Source of the DNA: Dehalococcoidia bacterium
GTDB taxonomy: Bacteria > Chloroflexota > Dehalococcoidia > SM23-28-2
NCBI GenBank assembly: GCA_022866185.1
Contig: JALHUG010000255.1
Coordinates: forward strand, 1 to 5,772
Reading direction: 5' to 3'
Length of the DNA stretch: 5,772 bases
Part shown: positions 1 through 5,772 of the stretch, in pieces
Numbering within the stretch: position 1 is the stretch's first letter
How the letters are laid out: every line of letters begins with the position of its first letter
Translations under genes and position numbers: made by a program
Notes under the pieces: generated by a model
Told to the model about the DNA's origin: nothing
Database searches by the model: none
Seen by the model: only the letters and a program-made list of their open reading frames with translations

Positions 1-1256
1 ATGGCCGGCCGCAGAAAGGCGTTGTAGTTGCTGGCCATGGGCAGGCAGTAGGCGCCAGCGGCGGCCAGCGCCAGCAGGTCGCCCGCTTCCAGGCGGGGGA
101 GATCGGCATCGCGCACCAGGACATCGCCCGACTCGCAGAACTTGCCGGCGATGGTCACCCGCTGCTGTTCTGCCTCGCCTACCTTGTTGGCTACCCGCGC
201 CGAATAGCGGGCGCCGTAGAGGGCGGGCCGAATGTTGTCGCCCATGCCGCCGTCCACCGCCACGTACGTACGCACGCCGGGGATCTCCTTCCTGGCGCCG
301 ACCTTGTACAGGGCAACGCAGGCCTGACCGACGATGGCCCGCCCCGGCTCCACGACGAGCCTGGGCAGGGGCAGAGAGCGGGCCCGGCAGGCGTCTGTCA
401 GGGCGGAGACGATGGCCGCCGCGTACTCGGCGAGCGATGGGACGGGGGTGTCCTCCAGGTACTGGATGGCGAAGCCGCCGCCGGGGCTGAACTCGCCCAA
501 GCGGAAGCCGTGCCGCTCACCCATCTGGGCGGCGAAGGCCATCACCACCTGGATCGCCTCCTGGTAGGGCTCGAGGTGAGGGATCGGTGATCCCAGGTGG
601 AAGTGCAGGCCCACCAGCTCGACGGCCGGCAGGCTCAGGGCCTGCTTCACCGCCGCCTCCGCCTGGCCGGTGACGATGGGGAAGCCGAACTTGCTGTCCA
701 GGACGCCGGTGGTGGTGTGGCGATGGGTGTGGGGGTCGACGTTGGGCGATAGGCGCAGGAGGATGGGCTGGCGCTTGCCCACGGCCGTCGCCACCCGGTT
801 CAGCAGCTCCAGCTCGTACAGGTTGTCGACCACCACCCGACCGATGCCGTAGTCCAGGGCCTCTCGCAGCTCCTCCTCCGACTTGTTGTTGCCGTGGAAG
901 GAAATCCTCTCGGGCGGGAAGCCCACCGAGCGGGCGATGGCCAGCTCGCCGCCGGATACCACCTCCAGGCTCATCTGCTCCTCGGCCAGGAGGGCGGCCA
1001 GGGCTCGGCCGAGGTAGGCCTTGGCGGCGTAGCTGACGCCGCTATCGGCGTGGCGGCTGCTGAACTGCGAGCGGAACTGGAGGCACTGGTGGCGCAGGGT
1101 CTCCTCGTCGAAGACGTAGAGGGGCGTGCCGAACTCGCGCGCCAGCTCGACGACGTCGCAGCCAGCGATGGCCAGATGGCCGTCGTCGTTCACCGACGCG
1201 GTGAGCGGCAGGATGCCCGCCAGGGGCAGCTCGATGGGTGATATGTTCTCCGCCAA
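1..1256 (-). CDS. lysA: Diaminopimelate decarboxylase (LysA), C-terminal end cut by window
   Basis: PLP-dependent cytoplasmic enzyme that decarboxylates meso-diaminopimelate to L-lysine, the last step of the DAP pathway. I translated the whole frame and it is open for 418 codons to the window edge. Fold type III (alanine racemase-like barrel) motifs are in order: YVFDE near residue 47, the PLP lysine in SYAAKA (K79), SGGEL and HGNNKSEEEL, VVDNLYELELL, VDPHTH with TGVLDSKFG, HFHLGSP (218-224), the phosphate-binding SPGGGF (G259-G261), EPGR (303-306), GDNIRPALYGARY, and the active-site cysteine in CESGD (C374), then MASNYN. Family members are usually about 420-440 residues, so only some 10-25 residues are missing. 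The start is TTG at 1256: an in-frame TAA lies 10 codons upstream, no ATG precedes the conserved region, and GGGGAGA sits 7 bases before the TTG. The residues before C374 are KF where GP plus one residue is common, a minor variation. Identification is firm; the start is likely but not proven. Confidence 0.95.
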   Translation of the reverse strand, partial: MAENISPIELPLAGILPLTASVNDDGHLAIAGCDVVELAREFGTPLYVFDEETLRHQCLQFRSQFSSRHADSGVSYAAKAYLGRALAALLAEEQMSLEVVSGGELAIARSVGFPPERISFHGNNKSEEELREALDYGIGRVVVDNLYELELLNRVATAVGKRQPILLRLSPNVDPHTHRHTTTGVLDSKFGFPIVTGQAEAAVKQALSLPAVELVGLHFHLGSPIPHLEPYQEAIQVVMAFAAQMGERHGFRLGEFSPGGGFAIQYLEDTPVPSLAEYAAAIVSALTDACRARSLPLPRLVVEPGRAIVGQACVALYKVGARKEIPGVRTYVAVDGGMGDNIRPALYGARYSARVANKVGEAEQQRVTIAGKFCESGDVLVRDADLPRLEAGDLLALAAAGAYCLPMASNYNAFLRPA

Positions 1257-1263
1257 GGAAAGG

Positions 1264-1270
1264 TCTCCCC
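1264..1270 (-). promoter_or_regulatory. Ribosome binding site of lysA
   Basis: On the minus strand this reads GGGGAGA, a good Shine-Dalgarno match, 7 bases upstream of the TTG at 1256. It decides the choice of the TTG start, because no ATG or GTG lies between the upstream in-frame stop (1284-1286) and this TTG. Confidence 0.65.
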
Positions 1271-1282
1271 AAATCTGAGGGC

Positions 1283-1288
1283 ATTATA
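1283..1288 (-). promoter_or_regulatory. Probable -10 box of lysA promoter
   Basis: The minus strand reads TATAAT, a perfect sigma-70 -10 hexamer in an otherwise GC-rich region, 26 bases upstream of the lysA start codon. Initiation about 7 bases downstream would give a leader near 20 nt that contains the ribosome binding site. No convincing TTGACA-like -35 element is seen 16-18 bases upstream, so this may be a weak-35 or activator-dependent promoter. Confidence 0.5.
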
Positions 1289-1334
1289 CATTTGCCGATG
1301 CGGCCCAGGCTAGGGAACGTGGTGAACCCTTGGA

Positions 1335-1402
1335 GCCGCTCATGGTGAGCCTGTCGAACCATGAGCCCCCGCTCCTCCTTCGACAAGCTCAGGATGAGCG
1401 GG
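1335..1402. repeat. Dispersed palindromic intergenic repeat, copy 1
   Basis: Two adjacent imperfect palindromes. The first has 8-base arms GCTCATGG (1338-1345) and CCATGAGC (1359-1366) around the 13-base loop TGAGCCTGTCGAA. The second has 9-base arms at 1371-1379 and 1391-1399 with one mismatch, around TCGACAAGCTC. Positions 1335-1374 are identical over 40 bases to 4669-4708 (copy 3). The element lies between the MBL gene and lysA. Similar TTCGACAAGCTCAGGA-type repeats are scattered between genes in many bacterial genomes, so this is probably a REP/MITE-like sequence and not a gene. Spurious short reading frames across it give peptides such as MVRQAHHER. Confidence 0.85.
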
Positions 1403-1457
1403 AGAGGCGGTCGGACTCCCTATCCCTCGCCTAGAGTGCAGCACTACGCAGCCCAGT

Positions 1458-2375
1458 CTAGGGAAGAACGTAGAGGCTGTCGTCGCCATCGCCGCGGCGG
1501 GCGATCCTGGCCTCGCTCTCCAGCTTCGCCAGGTGGGCGAGGAGCTGACCGCGGGCCATCCCCACGAGGCGCCTGTCCAGCTCGGGGTAGAGGTCGGCCA
1601 GCAGCGCCTCCAGCCGCCCCCGTCCCTGGCCGACGGCCGCGAGGATCTGCCTCTCCCGCTCCTGACGGTGATCGATCAGCTCCTGGAGCTTGCGGGCGAC
1701 ATCCCGCACGGGCGGCCCGTGGCCGGGGCAGAGCAAGGTCGCCTGGTAGCTCTTCAGCCGCTCCAGCGACTGCATGTAGAGGGCCATGTCGCCGTGGGGC
1801 GGCGGCAGGATGGCCACCGTGCCCAGGCCGAGCACGGTGTCGCCGGTGAACAGCACGCCCTCCTCGCGCAGGTATAGCGAGATGGAGCCGAGGGTGTGGC
1901 CGGGCGTATCGATGACCTCGATGGCCAGGCGACCCACCTGGATGGTGTCGCCGCCCTGCAGCAGGCAGTCGGCGGTGGCCTGAGCGGTGGCCCGGCGCCA
2001 GGAGCGAAACCGCTCCGCCATCGTCTGCGGGCCGCTGGGGATATCGACGTCCGGGGGAGCGTCCGCCCGCCAGTCGGCCAGGAGGCGTGCCTCCGTCGGG
2101 TGCAGGCAGATGCGGGCGCCGGTGGCCTGGCGCAGGGCGTGGGCGCCGCCGCAGTGGTCGATGTGGTGGTGAGTGACGATGATGTGCGCTGGTCTCAGAT
2201 TGGCCATGCCCTGGAGGTATTCCAGCCGTGTGTTGACGGCGGCCTCGTCAGGGTAGCCGGCATCGATGAGGGCCGCTTGACCGCCGTCCACCACCAGGTA
2301 GACGTTGGGGGCCAGCGGGCCGCTGTAGAAGGCCTGCGGCGCAGGTATGCTGTGGACGCGCGCGGTTATCTCCAT
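1458..2375 (-). CDS. LACTB2-like metallo-beta-lactamase-fold hydrolase
   Basis: A 305-residue cytoplasmic MBL-fold protein with no signal peptide. Metal ligands are all present: HHHIDH (69-74, the HxHxDH motif in THHHIDHCGG), H160 in DTPGHT, D179 in FTGDTVLG, and H219 in CPGHGP. After the hydrolase domain comes HRQERERQIL (236-245) and a small helical tail with LLAHLAKLESEAR (278-290), matching the winged-helix extension of the LACTB2 subgroup; TGDTVLG.GT and YMQSLERL also fit that subgroup. Human LACTB2 is an endoribonuclease, but bacterial members are mostly uncharacterised, so an RNA or thioester/metabolite substrate is inference. The start is ATG at 2375 (MEITARVHS), with AGGGG at 2385-2389 nine bases upstream. 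The frame is open to 2465, but that extension (MVSLSNHERPPARG...) is encoded by the intergenic repeat and is not expected to be protein. lysA lies about 200 bp downstream across repeat copy 1, so cotranscription is doubtful. Confidence 0.9.
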   Translation of the reverse strand: MEITARVHSIPAPQAFYSGPLAPNVYLVVDGGQAALIDAGYPDEAAVNTRLEYLQGMANLRPAHIIVTHHHIDHCGGAHALRQATGARICLHPTEARLLADWRADAPPDVDIPSGPQTMAERFRSWRRATAQATADCLLQGGDTIQVGRLAIEVIDTPGHTLGSISLYLREEGVLFTGDTVLGLGTVAILPPPHGDMALYMQSLERLKSYQATLLCPGHGPPVRDVARKLQELIDHRQERERQILAAVGQGRGRLEALLADLYPELDRRLVGMARGQLLAHLAKLESEARIARRGDGDDSLYVLP

Positions 2376-2386
2376 GCTTCGCCGCC

Positions 2387-2488
2387 CCTGCGCGGCCAAT
2401 GTTAGCATATCCGCGCGGCGCATGCCTCTGGCGGGTGGCCGCTCGTGGTTCGACAGGCTCACCATGAGCGGCGGGACGTGGCGCTAGG
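2387..2488. repeat. Dispersed palindromic intergenic repeat, copy 2 (inverted core)
   Basis: Shares both outer flanks with copy 3: the 23 bases at 2387-2409 are identical to 4618-4640, and 2429-2445 (CTGGCGGGTGGCCGCTC) and the end (GGCGGG, two varying bases, GTGGCGCTAGG, to 2488) are also shared. Between them is a single palindrome with arms GCTCGTGG (2441-2448) and CCATGAGC (2462-2469). Its 13-base loop, TTCGACAGGCTCA, is close to the reverse complement of the loop in copies 1 and 3. A second dyad, GCGCGG (2390-2395) with CCGCGC (2411-2416), encloses TGTTAGCATA. The repeat ends 11 bases upstream of the MBL start codon and overlaps its presumed Shine-Dalgarno sequence. Confidence 0.85.
2404..2409 (-). 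promoter_or_regulatory. Possible -10 box of MBL gene inside repeat copy 2
   Basis: The minus strand reads TATGCT followed by AACATTGG, an acceptable -10 hexamer with initiation expected about 20 bases before the MBL start at 2375. The bases at the -35 position (GCCAGA) do not resemble TTGACA. The same hexamer is conserved in repeat copy 3 at 4635-4640. This is a weak call based on position and conservation between two copies. Confidence 0.25.
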
Positions 2489-2533
2489 CTTGCCAGCGGT
2501 TCCCGCGGCTAGTGGCAGTACGGTCGCGCCGCG

Positions 2534-4543
<2,010 letters not shown>

Positions 4544-4587
4544 AGTGCGCCGCCTTTCTCGTCGAAAATCTCAACCCAGGCGCTAAC

Positions 4588-4615
4588 AGTATACTCAGAA
4601 TAACTGCGCTGTCAA
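4588..4615 (-). promoter_or_regulatory. Sigma-70-type promoter of the exported TSP3 protein gene
   Basis: On the minus strand TTGACA (4610-4615), a 16-base spacer and TATACT (4588-4593). The -35 is a perfect consensus match and the -10 has one mismatch, in AT-richer DNA than its surroundings. Initiation near 4581 would give a leader of about 38 nt before the ATG at 4543. It is by far the best promoter in the window and shows this gene has its own transcription start, separate from the RCC1 gene upstream. Confidence 0.8.
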
Positions 4616-4617
4616 GT

Positions 4618-4776
4618 CCTGCGCGGCCAATGTTAGCATACCCGCGCGGCCTTCGGCGCTGGCGGGTGGCCGCTCATGGTGAGCCTGTCGAACCATGAGC
4701 CCCCGCTCGCCCTTCGACAAGCCCTTCGGCTGCGCTCAGGACAGGCTCAGGATGAGCGGCGGGCGGTGGCGCTAGG
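4618..4776. repeat. Dispersed palindromic intergenic repeat, copy 3 (expanded)
   Basis: The longest copy. It carries the same outer flanks as copy 2 (4618-4640, 4660-4676 and the GTGGCGCTAGG end), the dyad GCGCGG (4621-4626) with CCGCGC (4642-4647), the first palindrome in the copy 1 orientation (arms 4672-4679 and 4693-4700), and a second palindrome at 4705-4757. The second palindrome is 24 bases longer than in copy 1, because a further CCTTCGG...CTCAGGACAGG segment of the same family has been inserted within it. Its lower edge lies 2 bases from the -35 box of the downstream gene's promoter. Confidence 0.85.
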
Positions 4777-4805
4777 GGTTTTGGTGCAGGAGGGCGCTAG
4801 GCCAA

Positions 4806-4824
4806 CCTCCGCCAAAGGCGGAGG
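4806..4824 (-). terminator. Terminator-like hairpin after the RCC1 gene
   Basis: A perfect 8-bp stem, CCTCCGCC and GGCGGAGG, with a 3-base loop, beginning one base after the RCC1-gene stop codon (TGA, 4826-4828). It is followed by TTGGCC and not by a run of T, so intrinsic termination would be inefficient by standard rules. It may instead protect a 3' end or act with Rho. Confidence 0.45.
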
Positions 4825-4825
4825 A

Positions 4826-5772
4826 TCAGCCCCGGCTGAACCGCCTGCGGGCGTACCAAGCGCCGGCGGTGAGAGCGAGCAGGGCGCCAGCGGCGATTGC
4901 GGCCACCACAGCACACCTGGCGCGCGACGAATCAGAGACGTGCGGCAGCTCAGCTACGCCGCCGACGGCCGGGACCCTGTTGGTAAAGGTGCAGGTCACC
5001 GTCTCCCCCGCGTCGAGGTCTATCGTGGCCTTCCTGGCACCCAAGTCGACGCTGGAGCCGCCGTCGGAGTCAGTACAGATCAGGCCGCCGAGGGCGAAGC
5101 CGCCCGAGGTCACCTCTGCGTCGTCCTCAATGACTGTGTAGCTATCCGTGAAGACGTTGCTGAAGGTCTTCGTGCCTCCGTCGCTGAGGGTGAACCTGTT
5201 GGGCGCGGCGATGTTGTCGCTGAAGCCGAAGCCGGTGCCGCCCGCCGGGTGTGTGGCCTTCACGATGACGATCGTGCCGGCGGGGGGCGTCGCCTGCCCG
5301 TAGCCGTTCCACCCCCAGCAGGCCACAGTGCCGTCCGTCTTCACCCCGCAGGTGTGAGAATCGCCCGCGCCGACCTGGCTGAAGGTGCCGGTGGGGGGCG
5401 TCGCCTGCCCGTAGCCGCTGTCCCCCCAGCAGGCCAGGGTGCCGTCCGTCTTCACCCCGCAGGTGTGATAGCCGCCCGTGCTAACCTGGCTGAAGGTGCC
5501 GGCGGGGGGCGTCGCCTGCCCGCCGTCGTTCAACCCCCAGCAGGCCACGGTGCCGTCCGTCGTCAGCCCGCAGGTGTGAGCACCGCCCGCGCTGACCTGG
5601 CTGAAGGTGCCGGTGGGGGCCGTCGCCTGCCCGTCGGCGTTGTACCCCCAGCAGGCCACGGTGCCGTCCGTCTTCACCCCACAGGTGTGAATATAGCCCG
5701 CGCTGACCTGGCTGAAGGTGCCGGCGGGGGGCGTCGCCTGCTTGAAGTAGTTGTCCCCCCAGCAGGCCACGG
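4826..5772 (-). CDS. RCC1-repeat surface protein with C-terminal membrane anchor, 5' end outside window
   Basis: The visible 314 residues are the C-terminal part; the frame runs off the window edge inside a repeat, so the apparent GTG at 5770 is the Val of VACWG and not a start. Residues 1-165 hold four full RCC1-type units of 37 residues and part of a fifth, each with CWG..., GQATPP.GTFSQV and HTCGVKTDGT. RCC1 units build a beta-propeller, usually of seven blades; two cysteines per unit suggest disulfides. Residues 166-264 (GTIVIVKATHPAGG to DAGETVTCTFTN) form a prealbumin/SpaA-like beta-sandwich common in bacterial surface proteins. A linker with LPHVS (275-279) precedes a hydrophobic segment (about 285-305) and an Arg-rich end (YARRRFSRG), an anchor with the C-terminus inside. 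LPHVS only loosely resembles a sortase LPxTG signal. Extracellular binding or adhesion is inference; the ligand is unknown. Confidence 0.85.
   Translation of the reverse strand, partial: VACWGDNYFKQATPPAGTFSQVSAGYIHTCGVKTDGTVACWGYNADGQATAPTGTFSQVSAGGAHTCGLTTDGTVACWGLNDGGQATPPAGTFSQVSTGGYHTCGVKTDGTLACWGDSGYGQATPPTGTFSQVGAGDSHTCGVKTDGTVACWGWNGYGQATPPAGTIVIVKATHPAGGTGFGFSDNIAAPNRFTLSDGGTKTFSNVFTDSYTVIEDDAEVTSGGFALGGLICTDSDGGSSVDLGARKATIDLDAGETVTCTFTNRVPAVGGVAELPHVSDSSRARCAVVAAIAAGALLALTAGAWYARRRFSRG
5321..5764 (-). repeat. 111-bp tandem coding repeat (RCC1 units)
   Basis: Four complete 111-bp units, beginning at the CWG cysteine codon (5764, 5653, 5542 and 5431), with a fifth starting at 5320. 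The units are almost identical in DNA, including synonymous positions, except for short stretches encoding the residues after CWG and the residues before HTCG. The array continues beyond the window edge. Confidence 0.88.

Noticed and set aside
894..1241. Plus-strand open frame of 115 codons
   Set aside because: It is the antisense shadow of lysA, whose full set of catalytic motifs is intact on the minus strand.
1042..1386. Minus-strand frame beginning MSKEERGLMVRQAHHER
   Set aside because: The N-terminal part is encoded by repeat copy 1 and the rest is lysA read in the wrong frame.
1896..2405. Plus-strand open frame of 169 codons opposite the MBL gene
   Set aside because: GC-rich antisense frame with no recognisable domain, fully overlapped by a gene with clear metal-binding motifs.
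2491..2517. Hairpin TGCCA...TGGCA with inner GCGG/CCGC just after the TSP3 protein gene
   Set aside because: The stem is interrupted by an asymmetric bulge and no T-run follows, so it is not convincing as a terminator.
4618..4776. Possible insertion sequence or MITE with target duplication
   Set aside because: No transposase, and I could not identify a direct target-site duplication at the edges; it is reported only as a dispersed repeat.

Overview
The window is a GC-rich bacterial chromosome segment in which every supported gene lies on the minus strand. Read in the direction of transcription (high to low coordinates), it holds an RCC1-repeat surface protein whose 5' end is outside the window, a secreted calcium-binding repeat protein, a LACTB2-like metallo-beta-lactamase-fold hydrolase, and diaminopimelate decarboxylase (lysA), whose last codons are outside the window. 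The style of the secreted proteins (cohesin-like domains beginning DPE.T and ending AINQDC, thrombospondin type 3 repeats, a C-terminal two-loop dockerin-like module ending in CT) and the palindromic intergenic repeats recall uncultured Chloroflexota, probably Dehalococcoidia-like. This placement is from remembered family resemblance, not from a search.

Layout. 1-1256: lysA, reading frame intact to the window edge, TTG start, with a TATAAT box about 27 bases upstream of the start. 1257-1457: intergenic, holding repeat copy 1. 1458-2375: MBL-fold protein of the LACTB2 type. 2376-2533: intergenic, holding repeat copy 2. 2534-4543: 669-residue exported protein with two copies of a cohesin-like domain, each followed by calcium-binding TSP3 repeats, then a dockerin-like end. 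4544-4825: intergenic, holding a near-consensus sigma-70 promoter (TTGACA, 16 bases, TATACT), repeat copy 3 and a terminator-like hairpin. 4826-5772: C-terminal part of an RCC1 propeller with 111-bp near-identical units, a prealbumin/SpaA-like domain and a C-terminal membrane anchor.

How the genes relate. The two upstream genes encode cell-surface or secreted proteins; the two downstream genes are a probable RNA/metabolite hydrolase and a lysine/peptidoglycan biosynthesis enzyme. The gaps between genes (roughly 160-280 bp) contain repeats, and at least two genes have their own promoter, so I see neighbours transcribed separately rather than one operon. No functional link between the surface genes and lysA/MBL is evident.

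The most unusual points are: a dispersed palindromic repeat, one copy in each of the three gaps, with its loop inverted in one copy; a flank of that repeat abutting the expression signals of two different genes; a dockerin-like module in which both calcium loops are one residue longer than the canonical spacing; and RCC1 units that are nearly invariant except at two small windows. I do not see a defence system, CRISPR array, RNA gene or insertion sequence.
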